Below, piece after piece: positions 1 to 12,050 of a stretch of DNA of 35,000 bases. How positions within the stretch are numbered: position 1 is the first letter of the stretch; every line of letters begins with the position of its first letter. The stretch is from Chromera velia. Its lineage: Eukaryota > Sar > Chromeraceae. Below the pieces are notes generated by a model. That model saw only the letters and a program-made list of their open reading frames with translations. It was not told the origin of the DNA and did no database searches. Made by a program: the position numbers and the translations under genes. The stretch spans positions 80,001 to 115,000 of the forward strand of contig JAHBMJ010000333.1 in NCBI GenBank assembly GCA_018398765.1, in the 5' to 3' direction.

Positions 1-850
1 AACTGTTTTTACACGACTTTGGTATGGCCGGTACTGCATCAACAAGTCCAGCAACATTGTGAAAGATCGATCTCAATCTAATTCCAACGAAAAAATCAGG
101 AAAGCGACCCCGCGCCTGAGAATGTTCTTGTCTTTCACAAAATTTTTAATTAAGTACGCTTACTTCAAAATACGCCCTCTTCAGATAGTCGGCACTCCAT
201 GTTTCATGGTGCTGCACACCGCTTTCATCAGGACTCTTACAGTCTTTGACCTCACCCGTTTTGTCACCGGCTCTTGGAATCTAGAATCCAGACCAAGGAC
301 CACCGTAACAGGAAGCATATCATCGCCAGCCAAGGATGTGCAGATCATCCTCAGCCCACATTTTTTTCAAAGTGAAGAGCTCTTTAACAATCTACCTCTG
401 TATGTCACTTATCAAGAAATGCTCTTCAGTAGCTTTTTTTCCCGTCCAGTCAAGAAGCACTCCGGGCGCTCCTTTCGTGACCTTCACAAAAAAAACACAG
501 AAAGCAGCGAAAGGTCCTTTCTATAGGTAGATACATGAGTGCACAAAAGCCAAGTGAATGAGAGGGGGGAACATGAGAAAAGTGCAGGTTTGTGAATGGA
601 GAAAGGTGGGACAGGGACTGACCGATCTCTAAAAAGCGATTCAAGAGCGTTTATGAATGATCTTTCACGTTCCTCCACTCCTTCAACTGAGCTGTTTCCA
701 CCTTCTTTCATGACTTTCAGCTTTTGTTTTTTTGTATGTTGCTTGTTCTCATGTATATATATATCTATACTTCGAATCACCTTCGGCTTCTCCCCCCTCC
801 ACAAGCGTCGTTGCTTACAAACCACTCCATTTCACTGGAGAGAGCAGATA
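1..850. other. Intergenic, no recognised gene
   Basis: Unannotated stretch of mixed composition. Short open frames exist on both strands, but none has a recognisable domain, a consistent splice pattern or convincing codon use. Nothing I can name is visible here. Confidence 0.5.
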
Positions 851-1400
851 CCGTATATTTCATTATACTTTGCCCACCGGGGTTTCGGATCCTCCACCTA
901 AACATACAAAGTTTAAAAAAACTCTAGATAAATCCATGTAAAGAGCCTGCCCAAAAGTGAGGGGGCACTCATGCATTGCAGCCTACAAGAAGCGTGTACT
1001 GCCTCAGTCATAGCTCTGGATTTCTCAATCTAACCTAGAAAGAGAAAAGAGTCATCAGCCTCCCGGGTAGACGGTCTGATGAGTGCCCTGCAGAAAGAGG
1101 AAAGCGACACACATGGACAGAGGGGCATGCAGGGAGACGGATGGACAAATCTTTTAGTTTTTATCACTCCAATAAAAATTTGATGGAAAAGGTTGTTCTA
1201 TGGACCCCCTGACCTCAAAGATGTAATCAGCAACTTTGGAGACCCCCATTTAGTTACTTAAGCTCTGACCCAAGATCTGCCCCTGCCTCGACTTTGCACG
1301 ATCTCTCCAGCCAGAAAAGAGACGGCAGACAAATGCATGTACGGGCGGCCCCGGAAGGCAGTGCAAAAGTGGGCAAAGTATAGGTAAATCTGGTATCTGA
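851..1400. repeat. 0.55 kb dispersed direct repeat, copy 1
   Basis: This block aligns with 1720-2269 at a constant offset of 869 bp with no indel that I can see. Most differences are transitions. The shared sequence begins at CCGTATATTTC and ends near GGTATCTG/GGTATATG. It has no open frame conserved in both copies, so it is best read as a non-coding or dead dispersed repeat. Its family is unknown to me. Confidence 0.85.
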
Positions 1401-1719
1401 AGAAAAATTCGTATGAGAAGTCATATAGAAGGAGGCAGGGATAGCATATGAACAGGAAAAGGTCTCATAGTATACGGAAAACAAAAAACGCCATCTCTGG
1501 CCAGGAAAGCATGGTACAGCCACACAGAGCAGAACGAAAGATATAGAGGGGGGGGCACGTCTAGCGCTTTGCTGACCTGCCTTCCTCTCTCACCACAGAG
1601 GAGAGGAGAGATGCCGAGAGAGTGGACCTGCAGAGAGCATACATGCACCAACACACACACTGAGTGACAGGCCCCTGCCGCTAGTAAATTCAGCCAAGGA
1701 AGAGAAACAAATGAGCACA

Positions 1720-2269
1720 CCGTATATTTCACTATACTTTGCCTACTGGGGTATTGGGTCCTCCACCTAAACATATAAAGTTTGAAAAAACTCCAGATAA
1801 ATCCATGTAAAGAGCCTGCCCAAAAATGAGGGGGCACTCATGCATTGCAGCCTATAAGAAGCGTGTACTGCCTCAGTCATAGCTCTGGATTCTTCAATCT
1901 AACCTAGAAAGAGAAAAGAGTCGTCAGCCTCCTGGGTGGACGGTCTGGTGAGTGCCCTGCAGAAAGAGGAAAGCAACACACGTGGACAGAGGGGCATGCA
2001 GGGAGACGGATGGGCAAATCTTTCAGTTCTTATGACTTCAATAAAAATTTGATGGAAAAGGCTGTTCTATGGACCCCTCGACCTCAAAGATGTAATCAGC
2101 AACTTTGGAGACCCCCATTTGGTTACTTAAGCTCTGACCCAAGATCTGCCCCTGCCTCGACTTTGCACGATCTCTCCAGCCAGAAAAGAGACGGCAGACA
2201 AATGCATGCACGGGCGGCTCCAAAAGGCAGTGCAAAAGTGGGCAAAGTATGGGTGAATCTGGTATATGC
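1720..2269. repeat. 0.55 kb dispersed direct repeat, copy 2
   Basis: Second copy of the 851-1400 block in the same orientation. The 319 bp between the copies (1401-1719) is not repeated, so this is either a spaced duplication or an 869-bp unit whose remainder has been lost from one side. Confidence 0.85.
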
Positions 2270-3611
2270 TCTCTGAAAGAACCTGATGGTGAAGGGGCCA
2301 CAGCACCTCAGTCAGGCCCCATAAGGAACTAAAAGCTGGACCAGTAGAAGTCAGAACATTCTCACTCGACAATGATCAACAAAGGTGAATGAGGCTTCCG
2401 GGTCGACACTCCTGATATTTGACGAATTCACATTTCCTATTGGATAAAGGGATCATTAGAAAACACAACGGAGCACATGTATATCGATGATTCTCTCCCC
2501 GAAAAAGCAGAGACTGATGGGATCATTTCCTTTGCTCATATGGTGAAAGCTGGGAGGAAGTCAGGTTCCAGGGTCTCAGTTCCGATGCAGAACAACACTT
2601 CAAGTAATTTCAGCTTTTGACTTTGCTCAACACCTCATACACCAAAAAGGTATTGAGGTGGGGGGGTTGGCCTTTTGTTGGTCGTTGGTGAGCTCGAAGC
2701 TGACAAAAGTTTGAATTACAATATAATAAGTCCACGATCGACTGATTGAACTGATTAACAAGCTGTAGTATTTATACACTCGGTTCGTATATATGAATAT
2801 ATAGATTGAGAGAATATGATGGATCGATACGCATATATATATAGAGCATACAATTATTTGGAACTACGTAGTAACATAAAAAATTCCATATTTTCGCGCG
2901 TTTTGTGCACAAGTGCGATCCGGTGCGATCCTTGGTCTTCTTAAAATTTTGTCATGTGCTGTGACATGCACTAACATGCGTGCCCTGATGCGGCCAGCAA
3001 TAGCCGGCAATAGTAAGCTGGTTAACGCCGAACTGGACAGACTTTCTTCTATTTTTTTTTTTTGTTTTCTGCGATGCCTATCGATGCCTTTCTACGATGA
3101 TATGGAGCTTGGATGTAAATTAAACTTAAGTGTATAGGATTCAACATTATTTAAGTATATTTAATTTATTTAAACGTTTTATTCGAACTTGATCCCCCCA
3201 TATAACTCCAGTCTGTTTTGAAATAAAATTTTCAATATTAATGTTGACCATGCCTGCGGCGCTGACGTTTCAAGTCTATTCACGCCTATAGCGCGGTATT
3301 TCAAGTTTATTCGAGTTTCATTAGAGTATTAGGAGAGTTTTCATTCACATTGAATAAATTTTAACAAAAACGTCAAAATGATAAAACTAGATAAAACATA
3401 AATCTAATCTATATCTAACCATAACAGTATTCTAGAGAATCTTTTATCTTTTATGTCAGACTCTTTGTTTTCTTCTATTTTGTTTTTTTTTCTCAATTTT
3501 TATTCTTTACACTGTGGCAAAAACCTCGCGATCACTTTTTTTTACCTGAATTTAATTGTTTGTGAAAAGACACGCAACTGTTTTTTGCTCCAGATGCATG
3601 CCAAAAAAATA
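2270..3611. other. AT-rich intergenic stretch
   Basis: Increasingly AT-rich sequence with TATA microsatellites near 2790-2840 and several T and A homopolymers. I see no coding or RNA feature. Confidence 0.5.
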
Positions 3612-3833
3612 CTAGGCCTATCACAGCAAAAAAAAAAAAATTCAAGCCGATTCTCGCTTATTTTTTTTTTCTTTTTCCGATGGTATTAGGTAACAAACAA
3701 CTGTTCTTCAAGTATTATGCAACTGTTGTTTTGGTATTGTACAACTATTGCTTAAATGTTGTAAGAAAAAAAAAAGATTAAGCCAATTCGGGTTTACTTT
3801 TTTTTCTATTTTGTTTTGCTGTGATACGCTTAG
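3612..3833. mobile_element. MITE with CTAG-type ends (222 bp)
   Basis: The left end reads CTAGGCCTATCACAGCAAAA. The right end, read in reverse complement, is CTAAGCGTATCACAGCAAAA, giving a terminal inverted repeat of about 20 bp. Flanking 8-mers are AAAAAATA on the left and CAAAAATA on the right, a target-site duplication matching at 7 of 8 positions. The interior is AT-rich, with A and T tracts just inside the termini, and non-coding. It belongs with the similar elements at 20285, 21131, 32259 and 32984. The 8-bp duplication would fit a hAT-like mobiliser, but no transposase is present. Confidence 0.75.
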
Positions 3834-3842
3834 CAAAAATAT

Positions 3843-4235
3843 AATGCTTTGTCCCTCCTGTCCGGCCACCTTATGGCGTCCAGACAGAAAGTAAAGCAAG
3901 GACAAGAACCTTAGGGAAATTCTAGAGAAGGAACGTGAGCAACACTCATTCAGGCAACAGTTTACAGAAGGTTTAGCTCTAGAGCGATCCGGGATTCCAA
4001 TCAGCTGGGTTTATTCTATCATTGCATAATTTTTACTTTAACATCACTTATGCTTCTCTCTGTTTTTCTCTTTCAGAGTCTCAGACTCCCGATGTATGAC
4101 AAACAGACATTAGCCTCAAAGGATCCTATCTGTTGCTCAAGTGACATGTTGCTTGAATGTGAACATTGCGAAGGTCAGACTCAACTTCGATCGACGCACG
4201 TGTAACACGTACGAAGCAAAGCGCGGCGGCGGAAT
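3843..4235. repeat. 2.06-kb tandem array: partial first unit
   Basis: Corresponds to the last ~400 bp of the units that follow (compare 7115-7519 and 9177-9581), starting at AATGCTTTGTCCCTCC. It ends at GCGGCGGAAT, where a transposon (4236-5456) splits the unit junction. It lacks the short ATCTGA segment seen in the other copies. Confidence 0.85.
4232..4235. repeat. Target-site duplication GAAT, left
   Basis: GAAT directly before the left inverted repeat of the 4236-5456 element. The same four bases follow the right inverted repeat at 5457-5460. The unfilled junction at 7511-7525 of the array has a single GAAT, which confirms the duplication. Confidence 0.8.
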
Positions 4236-4293
4236 GCAACGCGGCGGCAGGTCATACAGATGTGTATGGACCAATTAGAACCCGCCGCCAGAC

Positions 4294-4313
4294 CTTAACC
4301 GGCTCAAAAATTT
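4294..4313. repeat. Subterminal 20-bp direct repeat, left copy
   Basis: CTTAACCGGCTCAAAAATTT just inside the left TIR. An identical copy in the same orientation sits at 5385-5404 near the right TIR. Direct subterminal repeats of this kind often serve as transposase-binding sites; that role is inference. Confidence 0.7.
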
Positions 4314-5384
4314 CGAGGGGAAAAGGAACAGCCCTCTGTTCCCTTTTCCCTCCTGGACTCAAAGCAACGACCCTAGGAGACGTCAGTTCGCCTCTCTAGA
4401 CTCTCTCTAGCTGCTTGGTGTAGAAAAAACGACTCCCAGACTCACAGGGAGTCCAAAGAACGGACGTCTGAGGTCTAACACCTGAAGAGGCCAAAGTGGC
4501 CTTCCTGGACTCAGAAGTTCAGAAAGGGCTGTGGTATATAAATGATGATAAAATGCATATCAACACGGTCCATCTGGTCCAGGTAAGTTAGTTCGAACAG
4601 GGGATAAGGAATGGTTGATGCACTGTGGACTTCAACTGACAAGTCTGCTCATGAACAGAAAGATACACTCCAGATGGCGCCCTATGTCAAATTGTCGGAA
4701 GGGCTTTTTCCTTCTTGAGCACTTTAAATCTGCAGCCATCGCACAAAGGTACTGCCCAACACTCATATGCTCCTGTTTGGAAGGAAAGAGCAGGACAGAA
4801 CCACTTACCGGGGGAGCTGAAGGTCGATTAATACCCCTGAGACGCCAATTCTCCACAACAGAAAGACAAAACAATCTCGTCTTCCCACAACCAGCAGACT
4901 TACCAGGAACCTATCCCGCTGGCCTGGGAGGATGACAACAGACACAGGGCATTGGGCAAAATTGCTAGGGATCGATTCTGCGGCCTCCTAGTAGAAAGAA
5001 GGAATGTTGCTTTGGAGGTCTGGGAGGTACTTTCCTGACTGGTCCAGACTGGAGCTGCCAGACATGCCAAAGCAGATCAACTGTGCCACAAGACTTCACC
5101 CCGACACAGAGGCAAGCTGTCTAGTACTAGAAGAGCGGAATTGCGCCAGTTTGACCATCGGTACTGCTCTACACAACAAGGTAGACAAGAAGGGATGAGA
5201 GGACGAAATGACCCTTCTCTGTATGTTGGTGTGCTTTTTGAGCATTCTGAGCACAATTTCAGGATTTTTAGAGTGGCCCCGGAAAGTTTTGGCCCAAATT
5301 CTTGCACCAACGCACTCAGCAGCCTCTAGGGACCAATTTGATATCTTTTTAGGCCCTGAACGCCGCTGGAATCACGCGGACCGG

Positions 5385-5404
5385 CTTAACCGGCTCAAAA
5401 ATTT
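5385..5404. repeat. Subterminal 20-bp direct repeat, right copy
   Basis: Identical to 4294-4313 and in the same, not inverted, orientation relative to the element. Confidence 0.7.
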
Positions 5405-5456
5405 CAGACCCTTCTAATTGGTCCATGCACATCTATATAACCACCTTCCGCGTTGC

Positions 5457-7515
5457 GAATGTGGTACGACACGCTGGCTCTGAGTCACTCAGTAACTGTC
5501 ACAGCATATGCAAAGGCTTAAAGGGCAGCGCTATAGGGTAGGACTCCATAGATCCCCTCTGGTCACGGACAGAAAAATCGTATCCTCACGATCAACAAAT
5601 AAAAAGACCAAGCATACGCTTCAATGCCTAAAATAGATCTTATCCAAGTCGCCGTAGATGTTGTTAGAGCTCCGAGAACTTCATCTCAATGGCATCTGTG
5701 TCAAAATATTTAAGGCGCCACGTGAATCAGAACGATTTCAAAGTGCTACGATATGTGAGGCGTGCTCGCAAGTCCAAGATCACCTAAAGATAAGCGCCCA
5801 ATGCAGATACTGGTGGCACCAATAAAAGCACCTCTCCAGCGCCTGTGTATGTCGTTGACCGGAAGACTCGATCAGAGTTGTGGGTCTCCAGCACCAGCTA
5901 GTTCGGAAGCACGGCGGCCATGCACATGCGTCCAACTCGGCGCCATCGAATTGTTAACAGCTGCAAAGGGATGAAGAGAAAAGAAAAGAGTGCAGCTACA
6001 TACTGCTCCACTCATGGCTTCCTGAAAGCCTGTTTGCGTGTCGGCTATCCTTGTTCTCACTAAGCTACCATGCCAAACCAAGTGACTTTAGAATACTCTG
6101 TCATGACCTCACTCCTCGAGGTGCATTGCTCTGATTATTCGATCGTTTGCTTCATGAGCAGCCATCACCAGCTTCAAATCCTTCCACCTTCTTACTGTCA
6201 GTCGAGAGGAACGGTGCAACCGGGACATATCGACCCATCACAGGGAAACCCGGCCACGCGGCAATAGTCACACACTTGACTTTTCATACCTCAGGCCTGC
6301 CGTTCCCTCAGAGGGCATCAAATACGTCCGATGCCTCCTGGTTCAACATTAAGATCGAAAGTGCAAGTCTCCTCAGCTTTAGACAGCTTCTTATTGTGCA
6401 GTAGAAAGAACTTTCTCAGCTCTGCTCTCTTGGAGAGAAGTCCCGACAACTTTATGTGCATGTGTACATAATGGATGGAGTGGTTGTAGGGCCGTGGCAC
6501 ACTCAGCCTCCTGCTAAACGCCCATACCTTTCACATCATTTCAACATAAAAGGATTATTGCACAAAGGTGCTAACCACCGTGAATAAGCGCACACACCAC
6601 CTAACAGAGTCAGACCAAATGTGGACAGTCGTTCATGTGCAAACACGCACGCAGCAAACAGCAGAGTCAACGCCGGATATGCACATGCCGGTCCCGATCG
6701 ATCAGGTACAGAACTAGTCATAGTACACTCACAGAACAGCAAACAAAAGAAGCAATCTACTGGCCGTTTCATTTGTGATGCACTCATAGATGGCAATCTC
6801 TATGAGATGGAGTCACTCCAAAGTCCAAGCAACACCAAGCAACATCTCCACGATCGGTTCTATGCAGAGGTCTCCGATCCAGTTCTCCAATCAGGAACGC
6901 CGCCCCGAGTTCCCAGTGCACCACGATAATCTCAAAAAGAGGGCTCCGGGCAGCTTGGGATGCAAGGGGACGCTAAATTTCCCCACTCACGGTCTTTGCC
7001 TGACCGTGCCCGTATCGTTGCAATCGGCTTTCAAGTGTTGTACAAAAGGAAGATCTGATCTCCATCACAGAAGGAAAATGAGAGTCGATACTCATCGAAC
7101 TGAACGGTCACCACAATGCTTTGTCCCTCCTGTCCGGCCACCTTATGGCGTCCAGACAATCTGAGAAAGTAAAGCGAGGATAAGAACCTTAGAGAAATTC
7201 TAGAGAAGGAACATAAGCAACACTCATTCAGGCAACAGTTTACAGAAGGTTTACTAATAGCTTTAGAGCGATCTGGGATTCCAATCAGCTGGGTTTATTC
7301 TATCATTGCATAATTTCTACTTTAACATGACTTATGTTTCTCTCTGTTCCTCTCTCTCAGAGTCTCAGACTCCCGATCTATGACAAACAGACATTAGCTT
7401 CAAACGATCCTATCTGTTGCTCAAGTGATATGTTGCTTGAATGCGAACATTGCGAAGGTCAGACTCAACTTCGATCGACACACGCGCGACACGTATGAAG
7501 CAAAGCGCGGCGGCG
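5457..7515. repeat. 2.06-kb tandem array: full unit 1
   Basis: Aligns with 7516-9577 at an offset of 2059-2062 bp across its whole length. Substitutions are mostly transitions. Short open frames inside it differ between the copies by stops and replacements in no coding-like pattern, and I recognise no domain. It may be a tandem satellite-like array, or an LTR-internal-LTR structure (with the 400-bp end as LTR) amplified by unequal recombination. I could not establish TG...CA ends or a primer site, so the LTR reading is unproven. Confidence 0.85.
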
Positions 7516-9577
7516 GAATGTGGTACAACACGCTGGCTCTGAGTCACTCAGTGACTGTTGTGGCATATGCAAAGGCTTAAAGGGCGGCGCTATAGGGTAG
7601 AACTCCACAGATCCCCTCTGGTAACGGATAGAAAAATCGTGTCCTCACGATCAACAAATAAAAAGACCAAGCATGCGTTTTAATGCCTAAAATAGATCTC
7701 ATCCAAGTCACTGTAGATTTTGTTAGAGCTCCGAGAACTTCATCTCGATGGCATCCGTGTCAAAATATTCAAGGCGCCACGTGAATCAGAACGATTTCAA
7801 AGTGCCACAATGTGTGAGGCATGCTCGCAAGTCCAAGATCACCTAGAGATAGGCGCCCAATGCAGATACTGGTGGTACCAATAAAAGCACCTCTTCAGCG
7901 CCTGTGTATGTCGTTGACCGGAAGACTCGATCGGAGTTGTGGGTCTCCAGCACCAGCTAGTTCGGAAGCACAGCGGCCATGCGCATGCGTCCAACTCGGC
8001 GTTATCGAATTGTTAACAGCTGCAAAGGGATGAAGAGAAAAGAAAAGAGTACAGCTATATACTGCTCCACTCATAGCTTCCTGAAAGCCTGTTTGCATGT
8101 CGGCCATCCTTGTTCTCACTAAGCTACTATGCCAAACCAAGTGACTTTAGAATACTCTGTCATGACCTCACTCCTCGAGGTGCATTGCTCTGATTATTCA
8201 ATCGTTTGCTTCATGAGCAGCCATCACCAGCTTCAAATCCTTCCACTTTCTTACTGTCAGTCGAGAAGAACGGTGCAACCGGGACATATCGACCCATTAT
8301 AGGGAAACCCGGCCATGCGGCAATAGTCACACACTTGACTTTTCATACCTCAGGCCTGCCGTTCCCTCAGGGGCATCAAATACGTCCGATGCCTCCTGGT
8401 TCAACATTAAGATCGAAAGTGCAAGTCTCCTCAGCTTTAGACAGCTTCTTATTGTGCAGTAGAAAGAACTTTCTCAGCTCTGCTCTCTTGGAGGGAAGTC
8501 CCGACGACTTTATGTGCATGTGTACACAATGGGTAGAGTGGTTGTAGGGCCGTGGCACACTCAGCCTCCTGCTAAACGCCCATACCTTTCACATCATTTC
8601 AACATAAAAGGATTATTGCACAAAGGTGCCAACCACCATGAATAAGCGCACACACCACCTGACAGAGTCAGACTAAATGCGGACAGTCGTTCATGTGCAG
8701 ACACGCATGCAGCAAACAGCAGAGTCAACGCCGGATATGCACATGCCGGTTCCGATCGATTAGGTACAGAACTAGTCATAGTACACTCACAGAACAGCAA
8801 ACAAAAGAAGCAATCTACTGGCTGTTTCATTTGTGATGCACTCATAGACGGCAATCTCCATGAGATAGAGTCACTCCAAAGTCCAAGCAACACCAAGCAA
8901 CATCTCCACGATCGGTTCCATGCAGAGGTCTCCGATCTAGTTCTCCAATTAGGAACGCTACCCCGAGTTCCCAGTGCACCACGATGATCTTAAAAAGAGG
9001 GCTCCGGGCAGCTTGGGATGCAAGAGGACGCTAAATTTCCCCACTCACGGTCTTTGCCTGACCGTGCCCGTATCGTTGCAATCGGCTTTCAAGTGTTGTA
9101 CAAAAGGAAGATCTGATCTCCATCACAGAAAGAAAACGAGAGTCGACACTCATCGAACTGAGCGGTCACCACAATGCTTTGTCCCTCCTGTCCGGCCACC
9201 TTATGGCGTCCAGACAATCTGAGAAAGTAAAGCGAGGATAAGAACCTTAGGGAAATTCTAGAGAAGGAACATGAGCAACACTCATTTAGGCAACAGTTTA
9301 CAGAAGGTTTAGCTCTAGAGCGATCTGGGACTCCCATCAGCTGGGTTTATTCTATCATTACATAATTTTTACTTTCACATGACTTATGCTTCTCTCTGTT
9401 CCTCTCTCTCAGAGTCTCAGACTCCCGATCTATGACAAACAGACATTAGCCTCAAAGGATCCTATCTGTTGCTCAAGTGACATGTTGCTTGAATACGAAC
9501 ATTGCGAAGGTCAGACTCGACTTCGATCAAGGTGCGCACGACACGTACGAAGCAATTTCAAGCAAAGCGCGGCGGCG
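7516..9577. repeat. 2.06-kb tandem array: full unit 2
   Basis: Second complete unit in direct orientation right after unit 1. The 7516 junction (GCGGCGGAATGTGG) is the intact form of the site into which the 1.22-kb transposon inserted between the first two units. Confidence 0.85.
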
Positions 9578-9662
9578 GAATGTGGCGCGGCACGCTGGCT
9601 CACTCAGTGACTGTCACAGCGCACACGAAGGCTCAAAGGGTGGCACCATAGGGTAGGACTCT
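9578..9662. repeat. 2.06-kb tandem array: truncated third unit
   Basis: The beginning of a further unit (GAATGTGGCGCGGC...) runs to about GGACTCTATA and then identity stops. This is the right edge of the array. Confidence 0.75.
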
Positions 9663-11117
9663 ATAACAATTAAAAAATCGTTAACTATAGTTAACTATAA
9701 TAGTATGATTCCATTCAATAATTGTTGCTTCTTAATTCGTATAAAAGAAGCTCTTTTCGAACCCATTGAATGGTCCCGTTCATACACAGAAAAAAAAAAA
9801 GATTTTTCTCACCTGAACGATCGATCGATCGATCCATCTATCTGGATGTGTCCACGGATGTATGGTGATTAGCTGGTTACCCATAGCGCGGAACGAAGCC
9901 ACCGACAGTATAAGCCTTTTCTAGGCAGTGCATGAACCGCAGGGGGCACCCGGAACATAAATCATGTCCTAACCTAGTGTACAAAGTTGCATTTTTATGC
10001 CTAGGTATTCTAAAACATAAAGATTTCAAATCTAAAAACCAATTAACTTCATACAAACATTTTATCTGCATAAATAAAATATAATTGGAAATTTAATTAT
10101 CTGTAGATAGTAAATATATGTGTTATGCCTAGGGTTATTCGATCAGGCTGCTATGTATGTAAGACGAAACTTAAACAATCAATCAATCAATCAAAACACT
10201 TGAAAAAACATGGTCTTGGCTGATGGTTTGATGATCGAACGGATTCGAACCTTAGACAGATTCTCTGCTAATCTTTTTTTGTAATATAAGTGGGCTCACA
10301 CAATCCCGCGTGAAGCCGATTTTTGAAGGCCCAGCATCTCAATGGTCGCGTTTGCGATCGTTTGCGCACACCTATCAGCCTTTCCTCTCCTGCGCTTCGA
10401 AAATTCCAGATCGTCGCTCCTATTGACACATGCCCCTTCCTCCTTCCGTGTTCTTTCAAGTTGGAGTCTCAGCTTTCCATCCCTTGCGCTTTTGAGCTTC
10501 ACCTAGTCTTTCACCTTCACCGAGGTTGCAATGAAATCTTCTTTCTCACTCAAACAACGAAGCTAAGAACCGAAAAAACGACCAACAAAATTGCTGAGTC
10601 TATTAAAGTCGAAAGAGTGTGGAGTCATTTTGACCTTCCTCTGTCTCTCTCAACTGTCTATGGCGCAAAAAATCAAGGGACCCCCAATGCCTGATCTTTG
10701 CTTCTCAGTGGTCACATATCAATTCCTTTTTCTCATGACTACGCAAGGAGGGAACGGAGGACACACTCGCACCGATCGAGCACAGGAACAAACGGAAAAG
10801 CAGAGAGTGGATTTTCCCTCCAGCAACATTCTCTTGAATCTTCCTGTCTTCCTTCCTTGATCGATTTGGTGGCTGTCATACCAGAGGGGGCAGATTCCCT
10901 GCAGGGACATGTAGGCACGCAAAAAAGTCAAGGAGTCTGTGAAGAAAAAAGAGAGAACGCAAATCGAGCAGTCTGTCTCTCTCTGGCTGCCCGCCCCTCC
11001 CGGTCTTCTTGGATTCCAGCCACATCATTGCGAACCAACAAGGGCATGTCTTTGTTTCCACATGACACGAGAAATCAACGGAAGTGTTCCTTTCTCGTTG
11101 TTCTCCTGCTTTGCCAC
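9663..11117. other. Intergenic / 3' flank of the RING ligase gene
   Basis: Holds short microsatellites (GATC at about 9820-9835, AATC near 10180-10195) and no gene I can support. The right part, up to 11117, should include the 3' untranslated region of the minus-strand RING ligase gene. Confidence 0.5.
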
Positions 11118-11770
11118 TTAACTGACTGACTGACGTCTGCACGTTGGGCACTCCATCTTGACTTCCATCCATTTGATGAGACAGGCCTCGTGGAAAACGT
11201 GGTCGCATGGGGTCACAACACGAATCTGCATGCAGACAGACAGACAGAGAGATGGGGGGCGACAGGAAGGGGGGTAATCGGCAATCTACAGGATAAGAAG
11301 AAGAGGAAGGAGCTGAGCGCTGCGATAAAGGAAACTGGACCATGCGTTCCTTCCATTTTCTGATTTTTTCTGCTTTTTTTCAGGGGAATAAAAAGCATGG
11401 CTCTTTTTTCCCTTGTTTCTTTCTCTTTCGTTTCAGTCATCATTCAGTCAAATTGGCCGACTAGCAGGAAAACCATCATCTACATGGAGATAAAATTCAT
11501 GAACCGACCTGGGAAGAAGATCTCCGAAAAGCGGGGAGTATGCTTGGTCTGCGTGTACGTGGAGGGCATCGGAAAAAAGGACAGAATCATACAAAGTCAT
11601 GTTTTTTGAGACGTTTATACACGCATTGCACCTCATCAGAACCTTTCGATTGGGAACCTCTGAGTCGGACAGAGGTTTTCTGAAAACACTTTTAGAAGGG
11701 ATATTCCTTTGTGGATGTGTCCTTACTCGTTCAGTCAGTCAACCGATGAAGGACTGAAGAGAGGTCACAG

Positions 11771-11809
<39 letters not shown>

Positions 11810-11812
11810 AAC

Positions 11813-11848
<36 letters not shown>

Positions 11849-11937
11849 GGACTATATCGTCTTTTCTTTCCTTTTTCAGACAGATAGACAGACAAACTAT
11901 ATGTTTCTTCTTCTCCCTTCTTTTCTTCATGGACACA

Positions 11938-11969
<32 letters not shown>

Positions 11970-11989
11970 GCAGATTCGGACCCTATTGA

Positions 11990-12050
<61 letters not shown>

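Larger units (their letters stand above)
4236..5456. mobile_element. Non-autonomous DNA transposon, 45-bp TIRs, 4-bp TSD
   Basis: A 1221-bp element. The left terminus (4236-4280, starting GCAACGCGG) and the right terminus (5412-5456, ending CCGCGTTGC) are inverted repeats of about 45 bp with roughly eight mismatches. It is bounded by GAAT on both sides. Just inside each TIR lies the same 20-bp direct repeat beginning CTTAACCGGCTC (4294 and 5385). The interior shows no transposase or other recognisable gene. Superfamilies known to make 4-bp duplications include Sola, Ginger, some Academ and piggyBac (TTAA only). The sequence does not let me choose, except that piggyBac is excluded because the target is not TTAA. 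Confidence 0.85.

Noticed and set aside
5762-9222. Similar short frames in both 2.06-kb units (for example at 5762 and 7821).
   Set aside because: They are parallel because the DNA is duplicated. Differences between the copies show no coding constraint and no domain is recognised.
9700-9780. Short inverted words CCATTCAAT / ATTGAATGG, considered as small TIRs.
   Set aside because: Only 9 bp long, with no flanking duplication; compatible with chance in AT-rich DNA.
10225-10275. Minus-strand GGTTCGAATCC (tRNA T-loop / B-box-like) with a TAGCAGAG A-box-like word nearby.
   Set aside because: The two boxes are only about 19 nt apart, no acceptor stem or anticodon arm folds, and the T stem has mismatches. 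Not a tRNA; at most a SINE or tRNA fragment.
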